Below, piece by piece: positions 1 to 6,522 of a stretch of DNA of 11,811 bases. Position numbers and translations under genes: made by a program. The DNA is from an uncultured Acetatifactor sp. (GTDB lineage: Bacteria; Bacillota; Clostridia; Lachnospirales; Lachnospiraceae). Below the pieces are notes generated by a model. It saw only the letters and a list, made by a program, of their open reading frames with translations. It was not told the DNA's origin and searched no databases. Within the stretch, counting starts at the first letter, position 1, and each line of letters opens with the position of its first letter. Location: contig CANRMK010000032.1 in assembly GCA_947631715.1 (NCBI GenBank), positions 1-11,811 on the forward strand, in the 5' to 3' direction.

Positions 1-753
1 TTACTGTGCTGCCGTTACGGAGGTAATGTGAGGATTTACGCCCTCATACCAGTACAGGAAGCCCTCCATATCGATCACGTCACCCACCTGCAGATTTTTT
101 ACGGCTGCATACACATCGGTGGTATTGTCGCAGAGATAGGACTCCACGGTGAAAGTATAAGTGCTGCCGTTCAGGGAGACGTTAAAGTACAGATCATCGC
201 CCTCTTCGCCGGAACCGTCCCACTTGTACAGAAAGGCTGCGCCGCTGTCATCCGCGGGCTCAACGGTCATACCCTTAAAGGATACGAACTGGTTCTGATA
301 ATTGATCAGGTCATCGGTGCCCAGCTTGTCGGTCACGTCAAGGGCGGAAGCTACATATGTGCCCTCCTCGATCTCAAAGGAAGCGTCGGTGATCTCCACC
401 TCGCCGGACCACTCGGACTTATATCCGGTCACCTTGATCTTGGTGCCGGGCGTCAGTTTTGCGTAATCCTCTTCGGAGCAGGCCATTTCATAGATGAAAT
501 ATGCGCCGTCCTTATCCTGTGTGTAAAGGGTGGCTTTGTCCTCCCACCATGACTGCTTCGCCTGAACATAGGTCTCCACTACGACCTGGCTGTCCAGATC
601 CGCTGCAGTGTAGTCGGCATAGGTCATAACGCCCTCGGACTTTACGTCCTGTGCCTGCTCCGCACTGCTGCCGCCGGCAGTTTGGGAATCGCCGCAGCCG
701 GTGAATGCGAAAGCAAGGGAAAGTACCAAAGCTGCAATTACAGATTTTTTCAT
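1..753 (-). CDS. Lipoprotein with two OB-fold-like domains
   Basis: This is a complete 250-residue secreted lipoprotein of unknown function. The N-terminus is a short basic start and hydrophobic helix ending in a lipobox (FTGC, lipidated Cys20), so the mature protein should sit on the outer face of the membrane. After a Ser/Gln-rich linker the rest looks like two similar beta-rich units, about residues 41-135 and 136-250. Each ends in the pattern seen in OB-fold proteins: a 'PGTKIKVTGY' or 'VGDVIDMEGF' strand, then an aromatic turn and a final strand (EVEITDASFEI; NPHITSVT). The ATG has an AGGAG five bases upstream. The gene follows the solute-binding protein by 82 bp on the same strand, and a promoter candidate lies in that gap. 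A role linked to the importer is only a guess from position. The OB-fold call rests on pattern reading. The lipoprotein call is firm. Confidence 0.85.
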   Translation of the reverse strand: MKKSVIAALVLSLAFAFTGCGDSQTAGGSSAEQAQDVKSEGVMTYADYTAADLDSQVVVETYVQAKQSWWEDKATLYTQDKDGAYFIYEMACSEEDYAKLTPGTKIKVTGYKSEWSGEVEITDASFEIEEGTYVASALDVTDKLGTDDLINYQNQFVSFKGMTVEPADDSGAAFLYKWDGSGEEGDDLYFNVSLNGSTYTFTVESYLCDNTTDVYAAVKNLQVGDVIDMEGFLYWYEGVNPHITSVTAAQ

Positions 754-803
754 AGGTTCTCCTCTTTTCTGAAAATAGTGATCAGGTTGACAGAAACAAT
801 GTT

Positions 804-831
804 ATTATACATGAAACTCTCAATAAATCAA
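804..831 (-). promoter_or_regulatory. Candidate promoter for the lipoprotein gene
   Basis: On the minus strand a perfect -10 (TATAAT, 804-809) follows a 4/6 -35 (TTGATT, 826-831) with a 16 bp spacer, in the AT-rich gap between the binding-protein stop and the lipoprotein start. It would give a leader of roughly 45 bases. No terminator is visible in the gap, so read-through from the importer operon is also possible. Confidence 0.45.
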
Positions 832-835
832 TGGG

Positions 836-2449
836 TTATTTCTTTTTTCTCAAAATTATGTTCTTTCGTAGGAATCCCGCTCCCAAATAGATCAGGATCA
901 GGACCCAGGCGGCGCAGAGCAATGCAATGAGAAATACGGCGGTGGCGGGCAGCGATCCCAGTTCCCTGCGTCCCCCGGCGGAGCTGCTGCGCTGATCCAG
1001 CCGGTAGAGTGAAGTGACATCCTCAAAGAGACTGTCCATATAGGCATCGTCCACCGTTTCGTGCCGCCGGATGGATTTGACCACATTTTCGATCAGCTGT
1101 CCCGCGGCATCCCTTAGGGAGGCGGAACCGTTGAACACAGGCGTCACAAAGGTATTGTCCACATTGTTCAAAAGCAGCTGTGTGGCCTTGATCTTCACAT
1201 CGTAATAATGGTCGTTATCTTCTCCGCACCGTGAGAGATAGTCCTGGTACTCTGCGGAGCTCTGAGCCCTGGAGGTCACAGGCACATACCCTTCCGTCTC
1301 GGCGTAGGCGATCTGCACATCGTTCGTCAGAAGATACTGGGTAAACAGCCAGGACGCCAGTACCTCCTGGGGATCCTCCTTATTGAAGATGCAGACGGAG
1401 GGGCCCTGTGAGATCATCTGGGGGTGCTGGGGATCGAACTGGGGAACGGGCATTACGGCAGTCTCAAAGTCAACGATGGCATCTTCGCTGATATCCACAA
1501 GGGGGGCGTCTGTGCCCATCCATGTGGCGCCTGCGGTAGAGTCGATGGCGAAAACGCACTGGCCGGCGTTCAGGAAATTAGCCGGATAGCTGGAAATCTT
1601 AAAGGTGGAGAAAGAGCCTTTCTCTGTATGCTCCGCAATGGTTTCCAGGAGCTCTCTGGAGGTATCGTTAAAGAGCAGGATCTCTCCCTCTGCTGTGGAA
1701 TATCCCGCCTCTTTCTGCTTTAACATCTGGATCATCATATTGTCCGTTGATTTATAGAGAAAAGGGATCATCACCTTCTGTCCGTTGAGAAGATAATTTC
1801 CGCTGCTGTCCTGAGCGGCAGCCGCGTCCGCCACCTCCCAGATGAAATCCCAGGTCAGAGTATCGGGCAGCGTATATCCCAGGGCCTCCACATAGGTCTT
1901 GTTGACATAGCAGGCTTCCGTGGAGCGCATGTAGGGGACGGCATAATAATGGCCGTCAAAGGAGCATTCCTCCAGGAACTGGGGAATGATCTCCGAAAGG
2001 GCGGGGGCGGAAAAGCGCACTTCGCTGCCGCCCAGCCCATATTTCTCATCGCGGAAAAGATCGTCCAGCGGCGCCACAGTGTTGATGCCTGTCAGGTAGG
2101 TGGCAATGTGGTCAGGGTAGGTAATGCATACGTTGGGGGTGGTGTTTGTGGCAATGTTGGTGATCACATCGTTATAGATCCTGCCATAGTCCGTATACAG
2201 CCGCAGATTTACCGTAATGTTGGGGTAGAGCTCCTGAAATCCGGCGATAGCCTGTTTGTAAATGTCAGTCTGGGTCTTGTTGGTATCGTTCTTGGCCCAG
2301 AATGTGATCTCATAGCTGCGGGAGGCGTCAAATTCCTCCGGCACGCTGAATTCTGCAAGCCCTCTGGAGCCGTGGCAGCCTGTGAGCGCCAGTGTGCAGA
2401 TAAGAGCGGCCAAAGCGGCCAGGGTATACCTTAGTCTTTTTCTAATCAT
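836..2449 (-). CDS. ABC importer solute-binding lipoprotein with C-terminal TM helix
   Basis: This 537-residue extracellular solute-binding protein belongs to the UgpB/MalE-like carbohydrate-uptake class. It should capture the substrate and deliver it to the two permeases encoded just upstream. A signal peptide ends in a lipobox (LTGC, lipidated Cys25). The mature start has the family pattern 'YEITFWAKND', followed by 'GFQELYPNITVNL' and, mid-protein, a stretch on missing tokens and 'GPSVCIFNKED'. Residues 28-490 cover the usual binding-protein length. Unusually, the chain continues through a polar linker into a hydrophobic helix (about 506-527) and a basic tail (LRKKK), so both ends could be membrane-anchored. 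The start codon overlaps the permease stop by 4 bp (ATGA), with AGGAGG nine bases upstream, which suggests translational coupling. The substrate cannot be told from the sequence; a sugar, oligosaccharide or glycerol-3-phosphate-like compound is likely from the family. Confidence 0.93.
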   Translation of the reverse strand: MIRKRLRYTLAALAALICTLALTGCHGSRGLAEFSVPEEFDASRSYEITFWAKNDTNKTQTDIYKQAIAGFQELYPNITVNLRLYTDYGRIYNDVITNIATNTTPNVCITYPDHIATYLTGINTVAPLDDLFRDEKYGLGGSEVRFSAPALSEIIPQFLEECSFDGHYYAVPYMRSTEACYVNKTYVEALGYTLPDTLTWDFIWEVADAAAAQDSSGNYLLNGQKVMIPFLYKSTDNMMIQMLKQKEAGYSTAEGEILLFNDTSRELLETIAEHTEKGSFSTFKISSYPANFLNAGQCVFAIDSTAGATWMGTDAPLVDISEDAIVDFETAVMPVPQFDPQHPQMISQGPSVCIFNKEDPQEVLASWLFTQYLLTNDVQIAYAETEGYVPVTSRAQSSAEYQDYLSRCGEDNDHYYDVKIKATQLLLNNVDNTFVTPVFNGSASLRDAAGQLIENVVKSIRRHETVDDAYMDSLFEDVTSLYRLDQRSSSAGGRRELGSLPATAVFLIALLCAAWVLILIYLGAGFLRKNIILRKKK

Positions 2450-3321
2450 CCTTTCATACCTCCTCTTGCAACGCCCTCCATCACCTTTTTACGGAACACC
2501 AGGAACAGGAGGATCAGGGGAACGGAAATCACTACTACCGCGGCCATCATGGCGGGAATATTTTCGCGTCCGAAGCCGTTTTCCCGTATTTCCTGAATGC
2601 CGTTGGACACCAGATAGTAATTGGGATCGTCGGTGATCAGACGGGGCCATACATACGAGTTCCAGCACTCGATCACCTTTAAGATGACAATGGTGACCAG
2701 GGTGGGACGGCAGATAGGCAGCATGACCTTTCTCAAATACCGCAGGTCCGGCGTGCCGTCAACCTTGGCGGCATAGTACAGTTCATCGGGGATCTGTGCG
2801 AAATTTTCCCGCAGCAGGTAAATATAGAACACAGAGGTCACGGAGGGCAGGATCAGGCCGGTGAATGTGTTGCGCAGGCCCAGGTCGGTGACCGTGGTGA
2901 AATTGGTGATGACCACAAGCTCCGTGGGAATCATCATCAGGGAGAGGAACAGCGTAAAGGCCAGATCCTTTCCCCTGAAATCCAGGCGGGCAAATGCGAA
3001 AGCTGCAAGGACGATCACCGCCAGCATCAGCGCGGTAGTGATCACGGTAAAGAGCAGCGTGTTCAGCAGATACCGGCCCAGGGGCACGCTGGTAAAGGCG
3101 TCCGCATAGTTCTGCAGTGTGGGCGACAGTGTAAAAAAGGAGGGCACATATTCTGCGTTATAGGAGCTGTAGCTTTTGACCGAGGTCAGCACCATCCAGT
3201 AAAAGGGAAACAGTACGATCAGCCCCCAGAAAATCAAAAACAGATAGATCAGCACATGAAGCACGTGGGAGCCCAATTCTGTTTCTTTCTGTATTTTTTT
3301 GTAATTGATCTGCTTTTCCAT
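2446..3321 (-). CDS. Carbohydrate ABC transporter permease, MalG/UgpE type
   Basis: This inner-membrane permease (291 residues from the chosen start) is the second of two transmembrane subunits of the importer. It has about six hydrophobic segments: roughly 21-45, 85-110, 119-140, 152-172, 205-220 and 257-276. The cytoplasmic EAA loop that docks on the ATPase is clear at about 182-206 (YYAAKVDGTPDLRYLRKVML, then PICRP), with the 'RP' ending typical of the MalG branch. I start at the ATG at 3321, because GGAGG lies five bases upstream; an open frame extends ten codons further to 3351 but has no comparable ribosome site. The stop overlaps the binding-protein start. The gap to the upstream permease is 83 bp, longer than the other gaps in the operon. 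Confidence 0.93.
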   Translation of the reverse strand: MEKQINYKKIQKETELGSHVLHVLIYLFLIFWGLIVLFPFYWMVLTSVKSYSSYNAEYVPSFFTLSPTLQNYADAFTSVPLGRYLLNTLLFTVITTALMLAVIVLAAFAFARLDFRGKDLAFTLFLSLMMIPTELVVITNFTTVTDLGLRNTFTGLILPSVTSVFYIYLLRENFAQIPDELYYAAKVDGTPDLRYLRKVMLPICRPTLVTIVILKVIECWNSYVWPRLITDDPNYYLVSNGIQEIRENGFGRENIPAMMAAVVVISVPLILLFLVFRKKVMEGVARGGMKG

Positions 3322-3386
3322 AGGAACCTCCATTTCAGACGGACATAACATAACGACTGCGGCAGGTGAAAATCTCAGGGGGCCAT

Positions 3387-3398
3387 AGGGCCGGCCCT
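3387..3398. repeat. 12 bp palindrome between the two permease genes
   Basis: AGGGCCGGCCCT is a perfect 12 bp palindrome in the 83 bp gap between the permease genes. As RNA it could form only a four-pair stem with a CCGG loop, and it has no T-run, so it is not a terminator. It may be a weak stem affecting message stability, or chance. Confidence 0.4.
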
Positions 3399-3404
3399 TG
3401 TAGG

Positions 3405-4298
3405 TCAGGTGTAGTGCACATGCTTTCTGCTGACCAGGAGATTGATGCAGGTGATGGTCAGGACGATGGCGAACAAAATAACAGCCGCCGCAGACGCATA
3501 GGAGGGATAGCCGCCGCTGTCACCATAGAGCATATCATACACATACCCCACGATAGTGTTCATCTGCGCCGCGTTCAGGTTGGTGCCGAACAGCGCCACC
3601 GCATCGCTGTAGGCCTTGAAAGCACCGATAAAGCCTGTGATGATCAGGTAAAAGACCATGGGGGATATCATGGGCAGAGTGATCTTTGTGAAGATCCTGA
3701 AGCGGGAGGTGCCGTCCACCCGGGCCGCATTGTAATAGACCCGGTCAACGGAGGCCAGGGCGCTGGTCAGGATCAGGATCTTAAAGGGCATCACCACCCA
3801 TATGGTATAAAAACACAGTACGAACATCTTGGCCCAGTAGGGGCCGTCGATAAAATCCACAGGGCCCTGGCCGAACCGGAGGAGCAGGAGATTTACCAGT
3901 CCGTCGGAGTAGGCCGTCTTTTTGAACAGGATCATGAATACCAGCCCCACAGCCAGTGTATTGGTCACATAGGGCAGAAAATATACGGTCTGGAACAGCT
4001 CCCGCAGAGGCTTTATGGAGCTGAGCGCCAGGGAGATGAGCAGCGCCAGGCCGGTGGAGAGAGGGACCGTAATGACCACCAGGATAAAGGTATTCTTGAC
4101 CGCCTGCAGGAAGTAGGGATCATGCAGGACGTAAGAGTAGTTATACAGGCCGGTGCCGAAAAAGGTCTGAGAGGCGGAATTGTATCCCTCCTCAAAGGAA
4201 TAGACGAATACATCGATCAGGGGATAGATCATAAATGCTCCCAGAAACAGGAATGCCGGAAGCAGATACAGCCATCCTTTCAGGTTCTGTTTTTCCAT
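3405..4298 (-). CDS. Carbohydrate ABC transporter permease, MalF/UgpA type
   Basis: This 297-residue integral membrane protein is the first transmembrane subunit of the importer. The N-terminus 'GWLYLLPAFLFLGAFMIYPL' (8-27) is the standard opening of UgpA/MsmF-like permeases. Further hydrophobic segments lie near 70-92, 104-125, 157-180, 212-227 and 269-289. The EAA coupling loop is at about 189-210 (YNAARVDGTSRFRIFTKITL, then PM). The length is normal for the UgpA branch, which lacks the long periplasmic insertion of MalF itself. The ATG has AGGAG ten bases upstream. The gene starts 32 bp after the ATPase stop and precedes the MalG-type permease, so the two should form a heterodimeric channel energised by the upstream ATPase. 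Confidence 0.93.
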   Translation of the reverse strand: MEKQNLKGWLYLLPAFLFLGAFMIYPLIDVFVYSFEEGYNSASQTFFGTGLYNYSYVLHDPYFLQAVKNTFILVVITVPLSTGLALLISLALSSIKPLRELFQTVYFLPYVTNTLAVGLVFMILFKKTAYSDGLVNLLLLRFGQGPVDFIDGPYWAKMFVLCFYTIWVVMPFKILILTSALASVDRVYYNAARVDGTSRFRIFTKITLPMISPMVFYLIITGFIGAFKAYSDAVALFGTNLNAAQMNTIVGYVYDMLYGDSGGYPSYASAAAVILFAIVLTITCINLLVSRKHVHYT

Positions 4299-4330
4299 TG
4301 GCAGTTTTCTCCTTTCCTGCGCAGGCGGCC

Positions 4331-5443
4331 TTACTGTGTGCCGGCTGCCTCAAAGCGGATCCGCTCCTGTGTCTTACTTTGGAAAAGAAAGACCTTGTCG
4401 GGCTTTAGGCTGAATCGGACAGTGTCCGAGTTAAGGTCCACGCACAGCTCTGAATGGATGATGGAGCGCAGGGCAGGGGCCTGGCAGCATTCATGGGAGG
4501 AGATGACGCTTATATCCCTGCCCATGACCTCAACGCGGTCCAGCTTACAGCACAAGGGCCCGGATCCGTCCGGCACAAAGCCCTCGGGCCGGATGCCTGC
4601 AATGACCTCCTGATCCGGGACGCCCTGTATGGGAAGGACCGGCGCATCGCCGATGCAGAGCTGCCCCTGTCTGACGCTTCCGCGGAAAACGTTGATGGGC
4701 GGCGTCCCAAGGAACTGTGCCACAAAAAGGTTCACGGGATCGTCATAGACATCCTGGGGCCTGCCGGTCTGCTGGACCACACCGTCTTTCATGACAACGA
4801 TGAGATCGGAGATGCTCATGGCCTCGTCCTGATCGTGAGTGACGAAGACGGTGGTGATCCCGGTCTGCTTCTGGATCCGCCGGATCTCCTCCCGGGTCTG
4901 CAGTCTCAGGCGGGCGTCCAGGTTGGAGAGGGGTTCGTCCAGCAAAAGCACCCGGGGCATCTTCACCAAAGCTCTGGCAATGGCTACCCGCTGCTGCTGG
5001 CCGCCGGACAGTTCCCCGGGCCTGCGGTCCATGAGCGGCTCGATCTGCACCAGCCTTGCCGCCTCAAGAGCGCGTTCCTCCATGCCGGCCCTGGAGAGCT
5101 TCTGTTCGCCCTTTAGATTCTCCAGCGGGAACATGATGTTCTTTTTGACTGTAAGGTGGGGGTAGAGGGCATAGTTCTGAAAGACCATTCCCACGCCCCG
5201 GTGTTCCGGCGCAAGTTCGGTGACATCGTCGTTCCCGAAGCGGATCCGCCCCTCTGTGGGCCTGATCAGACCGCAGATCAGATTTAGCGTAGTGCTCTTG
5301 CCGCAGCCGGAGGGCCCCAAAAGCCCCACCAGCTTCCCGTCGGGAAATTCAAAGTCAAAGCCGCTTACGGCAGTGACCTCCTCGTGCCTTTTCCTGCCGC
5401 GGCCCGGAAATTTCTTGGTCACATGTTCCAGTGTGATTTTCAT
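4331..5443 (-). CDS. Sugar importer ATP-binding protein, MsmK/UgpC type
   Basis: This 370-residue cytoplasmic ATPase powers the importer. All nucleotide-binding motifs are intact: Walker A GPSGCGKST at 43-51, signature LSGGQ at 145-149, Walker B LLLD with Asp169 and catalytic Glu170, D-loop SNLD at 173-176, and switch His203. The C-terminal part (about 235-370) is a TOBE-like region with 'VIAGIRPEGF', as in the UgpC/MsmK/MalK group. I start at the ATG at 5443, because GGGAGG lies just upstream; the earlier ATG at 5455 would place that site inside the gene. Spacing to the chosen start is short (four bases), so 5455 remains possible. MsmK-type ATPases in Gram-positives sometimes serve several importers, but this one is encoded together with its own permeases. 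Confidence 0.95.
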   Translation of the reverse strand: MKITLEHVTKKFPGRGRKRHEEVTAVSGFDFEFPDGKLVGLLGPSGCGKSTTLNLICGLIRPTEGRIRFGNDDVTELAPEHRGVGMVFQNYALYPHLTVKKNIMFPLENLKGEQKLSRAGMEERALEAARLVQIEPLMDRRPGELSGGQQQRVAIARALVKMPRVLLLDEPLSNLDARLRLQTREEIRRIQKQTGITTVFVTHDQDEAMSISDLIVVMKDGVVQQTGRPQDVYDDPVNLFVAQFLGTPPINVFRGSVRQGQLCIGDAPVLPIQGVPDQEVIAGIRPEGFVPDGSGPLCCKLDRVEVMGRDISVISSHECCQAPALRSIIHSELCVDLNSDTVRFSLKPDKVFLFQSKTQERIRFEAAGTQ

Positions 5444-5479
5444 ACTTCCTCCCATTCTGTCCCAAGGGACGGTGCAACA

Positions 5480-6229
5480 TCATATATTATAAGAACGCTT
5501 CAGGTCGCTGGAGATATGATCCAGATCGGGATAAATAAAGCTTTCCGTAATGCCCAGCACATGCAGGCTGTCGATAAAGTATTTTTTCCTGTCCCGGGGG
5601 ATCACGATCTTGTACAGGGTATTTTCATCACAGATGTCTTCCAGGCGGCGCATGGAGTTGTGGATCGTGAAGCTTGCCTGCTGGTAGTACATGCGCAGAT
5701 TGTTCTCCGTGGAATGACAGGCCAGGATCTTGTCGTTGAGGGCGGGGTTGTGGTGGGAATGCTTAAAGGCCGGCAGCAGCATTTCCTGGCTGGTGTCCGC
5801 GTCGATGGGGTAGATGCAGCGTCCGAAGCCCTCCTGTTCGTTCAGGATATCCGGCAGCAGCACCCAGATACCGGCGTCCTTGTCGGAGGTGTCCATGTAG
5901 GTCTCTGTGGCAAAGAAAGATGCGATCAGGGGAGACTGGCTCCAGTCCAGCATCCTTGTGGGAAGACCGTAATGCTGCATCAGGGATACCCAGGCCGCAT
6001 AGTTGTGCTTTTCCGGCGCGTTCTGCAGGATCTGTTTGGCGCGCATATAAAAATCGTTTGTGATGTAACGTTCGGAATCGATCCTCTTCTGACTCCGCTG
6101 AATGGAGGGGATCAGGTCCATCTCCGCGTTTTCCTCTCCCCGGTACCAAAGCCTAAGATCGTGCTTTTGATGCAGGACGCTGACAAAACGCAGGAGCTCG
6201 TCAATGGTGCGGATCTCTTCTATAATCAT
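5480..6229 (-). CDS. FRG-domain protein of unknown function
   Basis: This 249-residue soluble protein carries an FRG domain over most of its length. Visible hallmarks are the WYRG motif at 28-31, 'QHYGLPTRMLDW' followed by 'SPLIASFFA' at 85-107, 'QQASFTIH' at 183-190, and a C-terminal 'YPDLDHISSDL' near 233-243. There is no signal peptide or membrane helix, so it should be cytoplasmic. The FRG family is named for its (F/Y)RG motif and its biochemical role is not established as far as I know; members occur alone or in mixed contexts. The gene stops 36 bp before the importer ATPase on the same strand, so it may be the first gene of that operon. AAGGA lies 13 bases before the ATG, a long spacing, so translation may be modest. 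Base composition looks like that of its neighbours. A link to sugar uptake is only inferred from position. Confidence 0.88.
   Translation of the reverse strand: MIIEEIRTIDELLRFVSVLHQKHDLRLWYRGEENAEMDLIPSIQRSQKRIDSERYITNDFYMRAKQILQNAPEKHNYAAWVSLMQHYGLPTRMLDWSQSPLIASFFATETYMDTSDKDAGIWVLLPDILNEQEGFGRCIYPIDADTSQEMLLPAFKHSHHNPALNDKILACHSTENNLRMYYQQASFTIHNSMRRLEDICDENTLYKIVIPRDRKKYFIDSLHVLGITESFIYPDLDHISSDLKRSYNI
5486..5514 (-). promoter_or_regulatory. Weak internal promoter candidate for the importer
   Basis: The last codons of the FRG gene contain TATAAT on the minus strand (5486-5491), about 42 bases before the ATPase start. The -35 at 17 bp spacing (TCTCCA, 5509-5514) matches only 3/6, so this is a weak candidate. 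If real, the importer could be transcribed without the FRG gene. Confidence 0.25.
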
Positions 6230-6308
6230 GATGGTGTCGGTTTCCTTTAATGTTTTTGTGGACGGCGGGAGGGGCGCGGCCGCATTCCCGCATGGTCAAT
6301 TATGGTTC

Positions 6309-6337
6309 ATTATAGAAGATTTTAAGCAGGGGCGCAA
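6309..6337 (-). promoter_or_regulatory. Promoter for the FRG/importer operon
   Basis: On the minus strand a perfect -10 TATAAT (6309-6314) is preceded by TTGCGC (6332-6337, 4/6 to TTGACA) with an ideal 17 bp spacer. Transcription would begin near 6302, giving a leader of about 70 bases before the FRG start. The strand and position fit the FRG-importer gene row. Confidence 0.55.
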
Positions 6338-6358
6338 GGGGAAACAAAAGCAGGCGGA

Positions 6359-6378
6359 CAAAAATCTACTGATTTTTG
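6359..6378. repeat. 8 bp inverted repeat, candidate operator
   Basis: CAAAAATC and GATTTTTG form a perfect 8 bp inverted repeat around TACT. It lies about 20 bp upstream of the FRG promoter -35 and about 45 bp upstream of the possible exporter -10, so a protein bound here could affect either side. No T-run follows a GC-rich stem, so it is not a usual terminator. Confidence 0.4.
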
Positions 6379-6386
6379 CAATAAAG

Positions 6387-6400
6387 ATTAAATTTTTAAT
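6387..6400. repeat. 6 bp inverted repeat next to the first
   Basis: ATTAAA and TTTAAT flank a TT centre, eight bases after the larger inverted repeat. It is AT-rich and could be chance. Its place just upstream of the likely exporter promoter makes it a possible second operator. Confidence 0.3.
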
Positions 6401-6422
6401 AGCACGAATGAAAGCGGTGGAC

Positions 6423-6428
6423 TATACT
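6423..6428 (+). promoter_or_regulatory. Possible -10 of the exporter pair
   Basis: TATACT (5/6 to TATAAT) lies about 95 bases before the first exporter start. No acceptable -35 is found at 16-19 bp, so the promoter would need an activator or lies elsewhere in the 6230-6522 region. Confidence 0.25.
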
Positions 6429-6447
6429 TGTAGCAGAAATCGCGGGC

Positions 6448-6466
6448 GCCGTCCTGCCCGGACGGC
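6448..6466 (+). other. GC-rich hairpin in exporter leader
   Basis: GCCGTCC and GGACGGC form a perfect 7 bp stem with a TGCCC loop. It lies downstream of the possible -10, so it would be in the exporter mRNA leader. No U-tract follows, so it is not a plain terminator. Bases 6457-6461 (CCCGG), spanning the loop and right arm, could instead pair with CCGGG at 6472-6476, so two structures may compete. Confidence 0.4.
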
Positions 6467-6522
6467 AGAAGCCGGGTCCGCAGAGCAAGAGCACGGAGAT
6501 AGTGCGGGGAGAAGAAACTACC

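Larger units (their letters stand above)
6230..6522. other. Divergent intergenic region, FRG gene to exporter
   Basis: This 293 bp gap holds the FRG promoter, two inverted repeats, a possible exporter -10 and a GC-rich leader hairpin, each listed separately. Composition switches from GC-rich (6255-6295) to AT-rich (6355-6400) and back to GC-rich (6440-6480). I see no additional gene in it. Confidence 0.6.

Noticed and set aside
787..811. Perfect TTGACA on the plus strand near 787-792
   Set aside because: No -10 lies at a workable spacing (the nearest TATACA-like hexamer is only about 13 bp away) and no plus-strand gene follows.
3366..4613. 415-codon open frame on the plus strand
   Set aside because: It lies antisense to the MalF-type permease and the end of the ATPase gene, both of which have clear family motifs. 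Its translation is rich in His, Gln, Gly and Asp with no recognisable domain, as expected for a shadow frame.
5459..5470. GTCCC/GGGAC inverted repeat before the importer ATPase
   Set aside because: The spacer is only two bases and no T-run follows, so it cannot form a normal terminator hairpin. It may be chance.
5384..6250. 288-codon open frame on the plus strand
   Set aside because: It is antisense to the FRG gene, which has the conserved WYRG and HYGLPTR motifs in the correct frame.
6409..6422. TGAAAGCG resembling half of a CcpA cre site
   Set aside because: Only the left half matches the consensus; the right half fails at most positions, so catabolite control cannot be claimed.
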